A DNA stretch of 64,000 nucleotides from Paenochrobactrum gallinarii. GTDB lineage: Bacteria; Pseudomonadota; Alphaproteobacteria; Rhizobiales; Rhizobiaceae. The stretch is from positions 124,001 to 188,000 of the forward strand of contig NZ_JACIIU010000003.1 of assembly GCF_014205685.1 (NCBI RefSeq). The letters run 5' to 3'. Made by a program: the position numbers and the translations under genes. The notes beneath the pieces were generated by a model. It saw only the letters and a program-made list of their open reading frames with translations. It did not search any database and was not told the origin of the DNA. The stretch's first letter is position 1. Every line of letters starts with the position of its first letter. Positions 9,082 through 18,639 of this stretch are shown in pieces.

Positions 9082-10557
9082 ATGACTAGCCAGATAATTC
9101 CGGTAGATCCGTTTGACTGTGTCGTCTTTGGCGGTTCCGGCGATCTGGCGGAACGCAAATTGCTTCCCGCCTTGTATCAGCGCGAGCGCGCCGGACAAAT
9201 AAGCAACCCGACCCGTATCATCGGTGCTTCACGCTCGGAAATGAGCCATGAAGACTATCGCGCTTTTGCCCGCAAAGCCATTGAAGAACATGTGAAGGCT
9301 GAAGAAGTTGACGCGCAAGTGCTCGACACTTTCATTGCACGCCTGAGCTATATCACCGTCGATGCCAAGTCCGACAATGGCTGGCAGGAGCTGAAAGCCT
9401 TTATCGATGAGGCACCTGCCACTTTGCGCGCCTTTTATCTGGCGGTCAGCCCAAGTCTTTTTGGTGACATTGCCAACCGTATCCAGTCAACCGGCCTGAT
9501 TACGGACGAAACCCGCATCATCGTTGAAAAGCCGATTGGCCGCGATCTGGCCTCTGCCAAAGTGCTGAATGACACCATCGGCAGCGTTTTCCGTGAAGAT
9601 CAGATTTTCCGTATCGACCATTATTTGGGCAAAGAAACGGTTCAGAACCTGATGGCATTGCGTTTTGCCAATGCGCTTTATGAGCCATTGTGGAATTCTG
9701 CACATATTGATCACGTCCAGATTACCGTTGCTGAAACTGTCGGGCTGGAAGGCCGTGCCGGTTATTATGACACGGCTGGCGCATTGCGCGACATGGTGCA
9801 AAACCACATGTTGCAGCTTTTGTGCCTTGTCGCGATGGAGCCGCCATCATCAATGGATGCGACCGCCGTTCATGATGAAAAAGTCAAGGTTCTGCGCTCT
9901 CTCGCGCCAATAACGGAAGCCAATTGTGAAGAAGTGACTGTGCGCGGCCAATATCGCGCCGGTGCCTCTGCGGGTGGCCCTGTCAAAGGCTATCTTGATG
10001 ATTTAGGCGCGGAAAGCAGCAATGCGGAAACTTTTGTCGCCATTAAAGCCGAGATTGAGAACTGGCGCTGGGCGGGTGTGCCTTTCTATATGCGCACCGG
10101 CAAACGACTGGCAGCACGCGTTTCTGAAATTGTTGTGACCTTCAAACAGATCCCGCATTCGATCTTTGGTGATGAAGCCGGACGCGTCATGGCTAACCAG
10201 CTGGTTATCCGCTTGCAGCCGGATGAAGGGGTCAAACAATGGCTAATGATCAAGGATCCGGGCCCTGGCGGCATGCGTTTGCGCCATGTGCCATTGGATA
10301 TGAGTTTTGCAGCATCATTCAATGAACGTAACCCCGATGCATATGAACGTCTGCTAACTGACGTCGTACGTGGTAATCAAACTTTGTTTATGCGCCGTGA
10401 TGAGGTAGAAGCGGCATGGCAGTGGGTTGATCCTATCCTGCAAGGATGGAACAATAGCGGCCAGCAGGTACAAGGTTATACCGCAGGAACGTGGGGCCCG
10501 AGTGCTTCGATCGCCTTGATCGAACGTGACGGCCGCACATGGCACGACAGTTTGTAA
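9082..10557 (+). CDS. zwf: Glucose-6-phosphate 1-dehydrogenase
   Basis: This 491-residue enzyme oxidises glucose 6-phosphate to 6-phosphogluconolactone with NAD(P), the entry to the Entner-Doudoroff and pentose phosphate routes. The nucleotide-binding motif FGGSGDLAERK lies at about residues 16-26 and the active-site signature RIDHYLGKE at 177-185. Length is normal. The start ATG at 9082 has AGAGAG upstream. It is followed 21 bp later by pgl and then edd, a typical rhizobial order, and the three probably form one operon. Confidence 0.97.
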   Translation: MTSQIIPVDPFDCVVFGGSGDLAERKLLPALYQRERAGQISNPTRIIGASRSEMSHEDYRAFARKAIEEHVKAEEVDAQVLDTFIARLSYITVDAKSDNGWQELKAFIDEAPATLRAFYLAVSPSLFGDIANRIQSTGLITDETRIIVEKPIGRDLASAKVLNDTIGSVFREDQIFRIDHYLGKETVQNLMALRFANALYEPLWNSAHIDHVQITVAETVGLEGRAGYYDTAGALRDMVQNHMLQLLCLVAMEPPSSMDATAVHDEKVKVLRSLAPITEANCEEVTVRGQYRAGASAGGPVKGYLDDLGAESSNAETFVAIKAEIENWRWAGVPFYMRTGKRLAARVSEIVVTFKQIPHSIFGDEAGRVMANQLVIRLQPDEGVKQWLMIKDPGPGGMRLRHVPLDMSFAASFNERNPDAYERLLTDVVRGNQTLFMRRDEVEAAWQWVDPILQGWNNSGQQVQGYTAGTWGPSASIALIERDGRTWHDSL

Positions 10558-10578
10558 CGTTAATGTAAAGGGAAAGAA

Positions 10579-11277
10579 ATGAGCATCGAACGGCACGATT
10601 TCAGCAATAGTTCTGATCTGGCGGAGGCGCTGGCAACTGCTATAGCTGAAAAGCTTGACGAGGCTATTCAGGCTCGCGGCCATTCTGTGCTTGCTGTTTC
10701 AGGCGGCACAACGCCAAAGCGTCTGTTTGAAGTTCTTTCCCGCAAAAACATTGATTGGAATCTGGTCACCATCACGCTGGTTGATGAGCGTTTTATCAGC
10801 CCCGACCACGAGCGCTCAAATGAGAAACTCGTGCGGGACAATCTGCTCAACAATCAGGCAGGTGTTGCCAAGTTCATCGGCCTCTACAACCCTGCGGCCA
10901 CCGCTGAAACGGCAGGTATTGCTGCGGCAAACCGTATCAGTGCTTTGCCGCGTCCGTTTGACGTGGTGGTTTTGGGTATGGGGCTTGATGCGCACACGGC
11001 TTCATTCTTTCCCGGTGGTGACCGGTTGGATCAGGCACTTGATCCGAATGAAAAAGCCCTGGTGGTTCCGATGCAGGCAGAAGGTGCAGGAGAGCGCCGC
11101 CTGACATTGACACTGCCATTGCTGGTCGAAGCCAGAATGTTGGTGATGCACATTGAAGGCAACGACAAACTAACCGTACTGGACGAAGCGCTGGCCTGCG
11201 AAGATTCAATGAAAAAGCCGGTTCGCGCCGTTTTCCAACACGCCAAAACACCGGTTCAGCTGTACTGGGCGCCGTAA
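10579..11277 (+). CDS. pgl: 6-phosphogluconolactonase
   Basis: This 232-residue DevB/SOL-type lactonase hydrolyses 6-phosphogluconolactone to 6-phosphogluconate. Family features are AVSGGTTPKRLFE near residue 40, the VDERF motif (about 72-76) and GMGLDAHTASFFPG in the C-terminal half. It sits between zwf and edd and supplies the substrate of Edd. The start has a strong AAAGGGAAAG ribosome-binding site. Confidence 0.95.
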   Translation: MSIERHDFSNSSDLAEALATAIAEKLDEAIQARGHSVLAVSGGTTPKRLFEVLSRKNIDWNLVTITLVDERFISPDHERSNEKLVRDNLLNNQAGVAKFIGLYNPAATAETAGIAAANRISALPRPFDVVVLGMGLDAHTASFFPGGDRLDQALDPNEKALVVPMQAEGAGERRLTLTLPLLVEARMLVMHIEGNDKLTVLDEALACEDSMKKPVRAVFQHAKTPVQLYWAP

Positions 11278-11361
11278 AGCGCCCTTGCGTCAATAACAGT
11301 AATGGCCGGCATTATTAACTGTCCCCGTTAGCCAGCACGGGCGACGGACGAGGAGTTATTG

Positions 11362-13176
11362 ATGAGCGCCCATAAAACACTGTCAGCTATCACCAATCGT
11401 ATTATCGAGCGCTCGAAGCCGACCCGCGAAACCTATCTTGGTCACATGCGGGCGGCAGCGTCCGGATCGCCCAAGCGCGGCGCATTAGGCTGCGCCAATC
11501 TTGCCCATGGCTTTGCCGCCTGCGGGCCTGCCGATAAAGCAGCACTGGCCGCTGATATTGTGCCTAATGTGGGCATCATCACCGCCTATAATGATATGCT
11601 TTCAGCCCATCAGCCATTTGAAACCTATCCGGCACTGATCAAGCAAGCAGCCCATGAAGCGGGCGGTGTGGCGCAAGTGGCGGGCGGCGTGCCTGCCATG
11701 TGTGACGGCGTAACACAAGGTTTTGCAGGCATGGAATTGTCGCTTTTTTCACGCGATGTCATCGCCATGGCAACCGCTGTCGGCCTTTCGCACGACATGT
11801 TTGATGCCGCCATTTATTTAGGCGTTTGCGACAAGATTGTGCCGGGTCTTGTGATCGGCGCTTTGTCCTTTGGCCATTTGCCTGCGGTTTTTGTGCCAGC
11901 AGGGCCAATGACTTCCGGCCTTTCCAATGATGAAAAAGCCAAAACCCGTCAGCTTTATGCCGAAGGCAAAGTGGGGCGCGCGGAACTGTTGGAATCCGAA
12001 TCAAAATCTTATCATGGTCCGGGCACCTGCACTTTCTACGGCACCGCCAATTCCAATCAGATGCTGATGGAAATCATGGGATTACATATTCCCGGTGCGA
12101 GCTTTATCAATCCGGGCACCCCATTGCGCGATGCCTTGACCAAAGAAGCCACCAAACGTGCGCTTGCCATCACCGCTTGCGGCAATCACTACACGCCGGT
12201 TGGCGAAATGCTCGATGAGCGCGCTTTCGTTAACGGCGTTGTTGGTTTGAACGCAACAGGCGGCTCCACCAACCACACTATCCATTTAATTGCTATGGCA
12301 GCGGCGGCTGGCATTAAACTGACATGGCAGGATATTTCTGACATTTCTGACCTCGTGCCACTATTGGCACGGGTTTATCCGAATGGTCTTGCCGATGTGA
12401 ACCATTTTCACGCTGCCGGCGGCATGGGTTTTATGATCCGCGAATTGCTGGATGCGGGACTCTTGCATGAAGATGTGCGCACCGTCTGGGGCGAAGGTTT
12501 GCGCGATTATACTATCGAGCCAAAGCTTGGGAAAAATGGTCAGGTGGTGCGCGATGCAGCGCCTATAATCAGTGGTGATGCTAAAATTCTGGCCAAGGCC
12601 GATCAGGGTTTCCAGCCTAATGGCGGCATTAAAGTGCTGAGCGGCAATATCGGCAATGCGATTATCAAAATCTCTGCCGTCAAAGCCGACCGCCACATTA
12701 TCGAAGCCCCTGCCAAGGTTTTCCACGATCAGGAAGATATGCAGGCCGCCTTCAAGGCTGGCACATTAACCGGCGATTTTATCGCAGTGGTGCGTTATCA
12801 GGGGCCAAAAGCTAACGGTATGCCGGAATTGCACCGCCTGATGACGGTGCTGGGCATTTTGCAAGATCGCGGACAGCGTGTGGCACTGGTCACGGATGGC
12901 CGTTTATCGGGCGCATCCGGCAAAGTGCCTTCTGCCATTCATGTGACACCGGAAGCACTTGATGGCGGCCTCATCGGCAGAATTGAAGATGGCGACATTA
13001 TCCGCCTTGATGCACAGGCAGGCACGCTGGATGTGCTGGTTGCTGCCGATGTGCTTCAGCAGCGCAGCAGCAACGCGCCGGATTTATCTGCAAATCAATT
13101 TGGCATGGGGCGTGAATTGTTCACCGCCTTCCGCAATATTGCCGGACGTGCGGATTTGGGTGCCAGCGTCTTTTAA
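11362..13176 (+). CDS. edd: Phosphogluconate dehydratase
   Basis: Edd dehydrates 6-phosphogluconate to KDPG, the committed step of the Entner-Doudoroff pathway. The protein is 604 residues, normal for the IlvD/Edd family, with family segments such as [29 protein letters not shown]-like [13 protein letters not shown] and [13 protein letters not shown]. Conserved cysteines for the iron-sulfur cluster are present. The ATG at 11362 is preferred over a TTG immediately before it because GAGGAG is then at normal spacing. The aldolase gene eda is not in this window. Confidence 0.96.
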   Translation: MSAHKTLSAITNRIIERSKPTRETYLGHMRAAASGSPKRGALGCANLAHGFAACGPADKAALAADIVPNVGIITAYNDMLSAHQPFETYPALIKQAAHEAGGVAQVAGGVPAMCDGVTQGFAGMELSLFSRDVIAMATAVGLSHDMFDAAIYLGVCDKIVPGLVIGALSFGHLPAVFVPAGPMTSGLSNDEKAKTRQLYAEGKVGRAELLESESKSYHGPGTCTFYGTANSNQMLMEIMGLHIPGASFINPGTPLRDALTKEATKRALAITACGNHYTPVGEMLDERAFVNGVVGLNATGGSTNHTIHLIAMAAAAGIKLTWQDISDISDLVPLLARVYPNGLADVNHFHAAGGMGFMIRELLDAGLLHEDVRTVWGEGLRDYTIEPKLGKNGQVVRDAAPIISGDAKILAKADQGFQPNGGIKVLSGNIGNAIIKISAVKADRHIIEAPAKVFHDQEDMQAAFKAGTLTGDFIAVVRYQGPKANGMPELHRLMTVLGILQDRGQRVALVTDGRLSGASGKVPSAIHVTPEALDGGLIGRIEDGDIIRLDAQAGTLDVLVAADVLQQRSSNAPDLSANQFGMGRELFTAFRNIAGRADLGASVF

Positions 13177-13181
13177 CTAAT

Positions 13182-13220
13182 AAAAAAGGGCGGCTTATGA
13201 AAACTATAAGCCGCCCTTTT
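13182..13220. terminator. Bidirectional terminator between edd and folD
   Basis: An 11-bp stem GGGCGGCTTAT/ATAAGCCGCCC is flanked by A6 on the left and T4 on the right, so it can end transcription of both convergent genes. Confidence 0.9.
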
Positions 13221-13234
13221 GTTGCCTTATAATC

Positions 13235-14134
13235 TTAGAACTTTGGTGCAGGCACTTTGGCTGCACGGCAGGCGGCAACAAGTGTGTTTGCCATCAGCAT
13301 AGCAATTGTCATTGGACCAACACCACCCGGCACCGGTGTAATGGCGCCAGCGACTTTCTCGGCGCTGTCAAAATCAACATCACCAACAAGGCGGGTTTTA
13401 CCCTCGCCCTTTTCAGGCGCAGGAATGCGGTTGATGCCCACATCAATAACAGTCGCGCCCGGTTTGACCCAGTCACCTTTAACCATCTGCGGACGGCCAA
13501 CGGCAGCCACAAGAATATCGGCGCTGCGTGCCAGATCTTCCAGATTTTTGGTACGGCTATGCGCAACGGTAACTGTCGCATTAGCGCTCAAAAGCAGATT
13601 GAACATCGGCTTGCCAACAATGTTGGAACGACCGATAACCACGGCGGTCAGGCCGGAAAGATCGTGCCCGTGCTGACGCTCGATCATGATCATCGCACCT
13701 GCCGGTGTGCATGGCACAAAGGCAGAAGCGGCATCACCGGCACCCAGCTTTCCGACATTGATGTAATGGAAACCATCCACATCCTTATCCGGATTGATCG
13801 CCTGAATGACCAGACTTTCATCAATATGTTTCGGCAGTGGCAATTGCACTAAAATGCCGTGAATGGCCGGATCATTGTTCAGCTCATCAATCAGAGCCAG
13901 CAATTCCTGCTCGGTAGCTGTTTCTGCCAAAGTGTGCTGCACTGAATGAAAACCACATTCCTTGGCTTTGCGTCCCTTGGAAGCGACATAGACCTGAGAG
14001 GCCGGATCTTCACCAACGATGACAACAGCAATACCCGGCGTCACTTTCGTGGCGGCAACCAGCTTTTCCGTTTCACTTTTGACGGTTGAAATAACATCCT
14101 CAGCAAGCAACTTGCCATCGATCAGTTTTGCCAT
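13235..14134 (-). CDS. folD: Methylenetetrahydrofolate dehydrogenase/cyclohydrolase
   Basis: FolD converts methylene-THF to methenyl- and then formyl-THF, supplying one-carbon units. The 299-residue product begins [14 protein letters not shown] and contains [13 protein letters not shown] with the catalytic Lys, VQLPLPKHI and the C-terminal [14 protein letters not shown] signature. The frame is open 28 codons further upstream, but that part does not resemble FolD, so the ATG at 14134 is chosen. It is convergent with edd, with the shared terminator between them. Confidence 0.96.
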   Translation of the reverse strand: MAKLIDGKLLAEDVISTVKSETEKLVAATKVTPGIAVVIVGEDPASQVYVASKGRKAKECGFHSVQHTLAETATEQELLALIDELNNDPAIHGILVQLPLPKHIDESLVIQAINPDKDVDGFHYINVGKLGAGDAASAFVPCTPAGAMIMIERQHGHDLSGLTAVVIGRSNIVGKPMFNLLLSANATVTVAHSRTKNLEDLARSADILVAAVGRPQMVKGDWVKPGATVIDVGINRIPAPEKGEGKTRLVGDVDFDSAEKVAGAITPVPGGVGPMTIAMLMANTLVAACRAAKVPAPKF

Positions 14135-14375
14135 ATCCGAAACTCCGTTCGCGGCTTGGTCTTGTGATCTTAGATTTAAGAATAGAAAAAGACCTGAACG
14201 CATAAGGCGACAGGACATGACGATTCCACTCTCGATTGATTAAGCCTTTGCCATACGCCGGAAGCCTCGAAATAACAACTCCAATTGTTAAGAACACGAT
14301 CACAGAAGCACTCTTGACCCGCCCCCGCCATAGCGGCAAAGTGCAGCCGGTTCTTTAATAGCGGAAATAAACATT

Positions 14376-15188
14376 ATGAATCTCAAGGTTGTACTGGTCG
14401 GTTGCGGAAATATGGGTTTTGCCATGCTGAAAGGCTGGGTCAACCAAGGCGCATTACAACCTGAAGATATTTATGTTGTCGAGCCAACAGAAATATTACG
14501 CCAGAAAGCCCAGAGCCTTGGTGTTCATGCGCTGCAGAGCGCTGACAATCTGCCGCAAGGCTTTGACCCTGCCTTCATCATTTTGGCGGTTAAACCGCAG
14601 GTGATGGCGGATGTTCTGCCCGCCTATCAGCAATTTAGCCCGAAAGCTGCTTTTTTGAGCGTTGCCGCAGGTATTCCGGTGGCACAATTTGAGACAATTT
14701 TAGGCACTGAGACTGCCGTCATCCGTTGTATGCCAAACACCCCTGCCGCAATTGGTCAGGGTATGCTGGTGACCTATGCCAATAAAAATGTGAGCGCTGC
14801 ACAGGCGGAATTTGTCAAAACCCTGCTTAGCACCAGCGGTGCTGTCGCAAGCGTTGATGATGAAGCGCAAATGGATGCTGTCACCGCTGTTTCGGGCTCG
14901 GGGCCAGCCTACGTGTTTTATTTCATTGAAGCCTTAACCGAAGCAGGTGTTAAATCTGGTTTGCCGCGTGAAACGGCAAGCCTGCTGGCAATGCAGACCA
15001 TTGCCGGAGCCGGAGCCTTAGCAGCACAATCAAACGAAGATCCGGCGGAACTCCGCCGTCAGGTGACAAGCCCCAACGGCACCACCGCTGCTGCCCTTGA
15101 TGTTTTAATGGCTGGCGATATGCAAGACATCATCAATAAAGCAGTGGATGCTGCCCGTCTGCGCTCAGAAGAACTCGGACGCGGCTGA
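14376..15188 (+). CDS. proC: Pyrroline-5-carboxylate reductase
   Basis: ProC reduces pyrroline-5-carboxylate to proline with NAD(P)H, the last step of proline synthesis. The 270-residue protein has the Rossmann motif GCGNMG (residues 9-14), the CMPNTPA segment and the signature AVSGSGPAYVF with the downstream QTIAGAG and VTSPNGTT motifs. Length is normal. It appears to be a single-gene unit, since folD is divergent and the following ABC operon is convergent. Confidence 0.96.
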   Translation: MNLKVVLVGCGNMGFAMLKGWVNQGALQPEDIYVVEPTEILRQKAQSLGVHALQSADNLPQGFDPAFIILAVKPQVMADVLPAYQQFSPKAAFLSVAAGIPVAQFETILGTETAVIRCMPNTPAAIGQGMLVTYANKNVSAAQAEFVKTLLSTSGAVASVDDEAQMDAVTAVSGSGPAYVFYFIEALTEAGVKSGLPRETASLLAMQTIAGAGALAAQSNEDPAELRRQVTSPNGTTAAALDVLMAGDMQDIINKAVDAARLRSEELGRG

Positions 15189-15245
15189 TGAGAGTGTGTA
15201 ACATTTTTTCATACTGCCCGCGCTCACTGTAATATATTTTTCACG

Positions 15246-15288
15246 CATGTCTTTATCCCAAAACCGGTTCCCACTTTTGGGAGACATG
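15246..15288. repeat. Rhizobial-type palindromic repeat
   Basis: CATGTCT (15246-15252) pairs with AGACATG (15282-15288) and CCCAAAA with TTTTGGG inside, with a TTAT bulge in the left arm and a CCGGTTCCCAC loop. The core matches the element at 4730-4778 read on the other strand. It sits between the convergent proC and ABC operon ends and could also act as a transcript-end structure. Confidence 0.65.
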
Positions 15289-15290
15289 CT

Positions 15291-16061
15291 TTAGCGCTTC
15301 AAGCGTGGTGAAGCCGCAATCAATGCTTTAGTAATTGCGGTTTGCGGATCGTCAAGAATATCGTCTGCCCGCCCGTATTCAACAATTTTGCCCTCATCCA
15401 TCACTGCAATCTTATGCGCTATTCTTTTTGCCACCGCCAAATCATGGGTAATGAAGAGATATGAAGTTTGGTCTCGCGCCTGAATGTCTTGCAGCAAATC
15501 TAAAATATGAGCGCGCACCGAAACATCAAGTGAAGCCACGGCTTCATCCAGCACGATCAGCTCAGGCTTGGTTGCCAAGGCGCGGGCGATAGCAATGCGC
15601 TGTCGCTGCCCGCCGGACACCTCATCCACACGCCTTGTAATAAGTGCGGGATCGAGCGCCACGCGATATAAAAGCTGCGTTATCATAATCGCACGCTGAT
15701 GCACTTCACGCATGCCGTGGATGCGTAACGGCTCATCCAATAAAGTGCAGATTGTCGAATTTGGGTTGAAAGCGGCCAACGGGTCTTGAAAAACCATCTG
15801 CATTTTAGCGCGCATTTGGCGCAAGTGCTTGCCTTGCAATGCCAGCCAGTCAGCCCCGTTAAAACTGATTTGCCCTCTCTGCGGTTTTATCAAACGCAGT
15901 AAAATACGCGCAAGCGTTGATTTTCCACTGCCCGACCGGCCAACCAGCGCTAAAGTTTCACCGCGACTGATTGAAAGGCTGACATCATTGAGGATAAGCT
16001 TATTGGTACCAGGAAAGCCGAATTTCAGCCCCTCGGCCTGCAAGATCACTTGATCTGTCAT
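15291..16061 (-). CDS. Peptide-type ABC transporter ATPase (DppF/OppF-like)
   Basis: A 256-residue ATPase with Walker A GRSGSGKST (about residues 42-50), signature VSGGQRQRI, Walker B LIVLDEAVAS and the H-loop FITHD. It is the last gene of a five-gene operon on the minus strand and its start overlaps the preceding ATPase gene by 4 bp. With the partner ATPase it forms the motor of a peptide/nickel-class importer. It lacks the long C-terminal oligopeptide extension of classic OppF. Confidence 0.9.
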   Translation of the reverse strand: MTDQVILQAEGLKFGFPGTNKLILNDVSLSISRGETLALVGRSGSGKSTLARILLRLIKPQRGQISFNGADWLALQGKHLRQMRAKMQMVFQDPLAAFNPNSTICTLLDEPLRIHGMREVHQRAIMITQLLYRVALDPALITRRVDEVSGGQRQRIAIARALATKPELIVLDEAVASLDVSVRAHILDLLQDIQARDQTSYLFITHDLAVAKRIAHKIAVMDEGKIVEYGRADDILDDPQTAITKALIAASPRLKR

Positions 16062-16822
16062 GCCGCACTCCCGTCATCTAATGTCAGGCAATGGGCGATC
16101 AGCATTTTGGTGTAATCATGGGACGGATTGCTCAACACCTGCTCACGCGCGCCGATTTCCACCAATTGCGCCTGCTTAAATACCGCCAAACGATCCGCAA
16201 ATTGCGAAGCAAGCGCAATATCATGGGTGATGAACAGCAGTGTCATATCCGTTTGCCCCACCAGCTCTTCCAAAAGGCTGACAATTTCACCCTGCACGAT
16301 TGTATCAAGCGCACTGGTTGGTTCATCCGCGATCAATAGTTTCGGCGCTGCCGCAATAGAAGCAGCAATTGCCACGCGCTGTTTCTGCCCGCCCGACAAT
16401 TGATGCGGATAGCGCTGCAAAGCAGCCTTTGGCTCTGCGATCTGCACACGGTTCAGTAAGTCGGCCGCTTCTCCAAGCGCCTGGGTTTTAGATAAGCCTT
16501 GATAGGTAGTGATAATTTCTGCCAATTGGTTGCCGATTGTCATCACCGGATCAAAACTTGCAGACGGATTTTGAAAGATAAAACCGATATCGCGCCCTGT
16601 TTTAGGTTTTCCCTCAAATTCCTGCCAATTAATCTGGCCGGTTTGCTTACTATTGAACGGCAATAATCCTGCCAGTGCATAGGCAAAAGTGCTTTTACCC
16701 GAACCGCTTTCACCGATAATCGCCAGTTTTTCGCCTGTCTGAATATCAAGGCTGATATTTTGCAGCGCATGCACATCGCCATATTGCACCGACAGATTGT
16801 TGATTGCAGCCAGTTTACTCAT
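16058..16822 (-). CDS. Peptide-type ABC transporter ATPase (DppD/OppD-like)
   Basis: A 254-residue ATPase with Walker A GESGSGKST (about residues 37-45), signature LSGGQKQRV, Walker B LLIADEPTSALD and H-loop FITHD. It overlaps the upstream permease gene by 8 bp and the downstream ATPase gene by 4 bp, so translation is probably coupled. It is shorter than typical DppD because the C-terminal iron-sulfur-type extension is missing. Confidence 0.9.
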   Translation of the reverse strand: MSKLAAINNLSVQYGDVHALQNISLDIQTGEKLAIIGESGSGKSTFAYALAGLLPFNSKQTGQINWQEFEGKPKTGRDIGFIFQNPSASFDPVMTIGNQLAEIITTYQGLSKTQALGEAADLLNRVQIAEPKAALQRYPHQLSGGQKQRVAIAASIAAAPKLLIADEPTSALDTIVQGEIVSLLEELVGQTDMTLLFITHDIALASQFADRLAVFKQAQLVEIGAREQVLSNPSHDYTKMLIAHCLTLDDGSAA

Positions 16823-17618
16823 CGCGCTTAAAACCTTCGCCGATCAGATAAACGCCGATGACGGTCAAAACCAGCGCAATGCCCGGCACAACCGACAAGA
16901 AAGGCGCTGAGCGCAAAACCGTGCGGCCTTCTGAAATCATCGCGCCCCATGTCACGCGGTTAGGATCGCCCAAGCCTAAAAAGGAAAGTGCTGCTTCGGT
17001 TAAAATAGCACCTGCAACAATGACGGGTGCAAGGGCAAAAACCGGTGCCAACGCATGAGGCAAAATCTGTTTACAGGCAATTTCTACCGGATGCATACCA
17101 ATAACTTTGGCACTTGCGACAAAGTCACGTTCCCGAAGCGATAAAACCTGCCCGCGCACCAGACGTGCGGCTTGCGTCCAGCTGGATAAAGTGATCGCCA
17201 CCACAATCATGCCAATTGAAGGGCCAAACAAGCTGACCAATGCCAGCGCCAGCAAAAATCCCGGTACGGTTTGAAATGCTTCTGTAATCCGCATCAGGGC
17301 TTCGTCGAGCATACCACCGGCAAAGCCGGCAGCAACGCCAACCAGACTGCCTATCAGAATGGCTGAGAAACTCGCAGCTAGACCAATCACCAATGATGTG
17401 CGTGCGCCATAAAATAACTGCGCGAGCACATCACGGCCAAGCCGGTCTGTGCCAAGTGGAAAGCTGTTATTTTCAAATGGCAGCAATAAAGGGCTCGCCA
17501 CGATACTCAGCGGATCACTGGGATAAAAAACCGGAGCCAGCAAGGCAGCAAGCAGCAAAAACACCAGCAGCCCGATCCCTAACCAAAACTCGACCGAGAG
17601 ATTAACTCCTTTACTCAT
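16815..17618 (-). CDS. Peptide-type ABC transporter permease (DppC-like)
   Basis: A 267-residue permease with an N-terminal membrane helix, the SDPL-containing periplasmic segment usual for DppC proteins (YPSDPLSIV), about five more helices and the EAA loop EIACKQILPHALAP. GTDRLGRDVLAQLFYGART is the DppC signature. Its ATG overlaps the stop of the upstream permease gene (ATGA). Confidence 0.9.
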   Translation of the reverse strand: MSKGVNLSVEFWLGIGLLVFLLLAALLAPVFYPSDPLSIVASPLLLPFENNSFPLGTDRLGRDVLAQLFYGARTSLVIGLAASFSAILIGSLVGVAAGFAGGMLDEALMRITEAFQTVPGFLLALALVSLFGPSIGMIVVAITLSSWTQAARLVRGQVLSLRERDFVASAKVIGMHPVEIACKQILPHALAPVFALAPVIVAGAILTEAALSFLGLGDPNRVTWGAMISEGRTVLRSAPFLSVVPGIALVLTVIGVYLIGEGFKRDE

Positions 17619-18625
17619 GCCGCATCTCCGGCCTTAGCAATGCGCGGATCAAGCCATGAATAGAACAAGTCAGTGATAAAATTGACGATAATCACCATCA
17701 ATGCGCTGATGAGAATAATACCCATCAACAAAGCTGTATCGCGTGCATTCACCGCTTCTTGCGCCAAGCGCCCAAGCCCCGGAATGGCAAATACACTTTC
17801 AATTACCACCGAGCCGCCAAGCATGGTGGCAGCTTGCAACCCCAACATTGTCACCAATGGCAACAAAGCATTGCGCACAACATGGCGCCATAAAATGCGC
17901 CGTTCCGAAAGCCCGCGTGCGCGCAAAGCCCCGACAAAATCCATCTGCCAGACCTGCCCCATCGCGCTTCGCATCACCCGCAAATAAAGTGCCAGATAAA
18001 TCATCGACAAAGACAAAACCGGCAAGGTCAGATGACGCACAATATCAAGCGCACGCGCCAGTCCATATTTACCTGATGCAATGGTTTCCACCCCGCCGGA
18101 AGGAAACCAGCGCAAAGAAATAGAGAAAAAGATAATCAGCACCAGTGCCAGCCAAAAGCCCGGCACGGCATAAAGCGCCAGTGACGCAGCCGACAAAAAC
18201 CGGTCACGAAAACTGCCAGGTTTTGCACCGGCATAAATGCCAAGCAGGGAACCGATAAAAAAAGACAAAGCGGTGGATGCGCCCATCAGCAGCAAAGTGT
18301 TGGGCAAGCGCTCTGAAATAATATCAAGAATGGGGCGTGAAAAAGCGACGGACCAGCCAAGATTGCCCTGCGCCAGACTGATGAGATAAACCTGCAAGCG
18401 GCGGCTTAAAGATTGATCCAGGCCCCATTGCGCGCGCAGCTCATCCATCATCGCCGCATCACCGCCAAGCGAAACCGCATAGGCGTCCACCGCATCACCG
18501 GGGGCGGCTTCCATCAATAAAAAAGCACCAATAACAACAACCAGCAGCACAATCATGCTGCTGGCCATTCGTCTCATCAGTCGTGCAACCAAAGGTAAGC
18601 GTATCCGGGGCTGATTAAATGTCAC
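17615..18625 (-). CDS. Peptide-type ABC transporter permease (DppB-like)
   Basis: A 336-residue permease with an N-terminal helix, a periplasmic domain containing the GLDQSLSRRLQVYL segment and a C-terminal core of about five helices with the EAA loop ERRILWRHVVRNALLP. It starts with GTG, 14 bp after the binding-protein gene. It pairs with the DppC-like permease to form the channel of the importer. Confidence 0.88.
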   Translation of the reverse strand: MTFNQPRIRLPLVARLMRRMASSMIVLLVVVIGAFLLMEAAPGDAVDAYAVSLGGDAAMMDELRAQWGLDQSLSRRLQVYLISLAQGNLGWSVAFSRPILDIISERLPNTLLLMGASTALSFFIGSLLGIYAGAKPGSFRDRFLSAASLALYAVPGFWLALVLIIFFSISLRWFPSGGVETIASGKYGLARALDIVRHLTLPVLSLSMIYLALYLRVMRSAMGQVWQMDFVGALRARGLSERRILWRHVVRNALLPLVTMLGLQAATMLGGSVVIESVFAIPGLGRLAQEAVNARDTALLMGIILISALMVIIVNFITDLFYSWLDPRIAKAGDAA

Positions 18626-18639
18626 GCTTGTTCAATTCT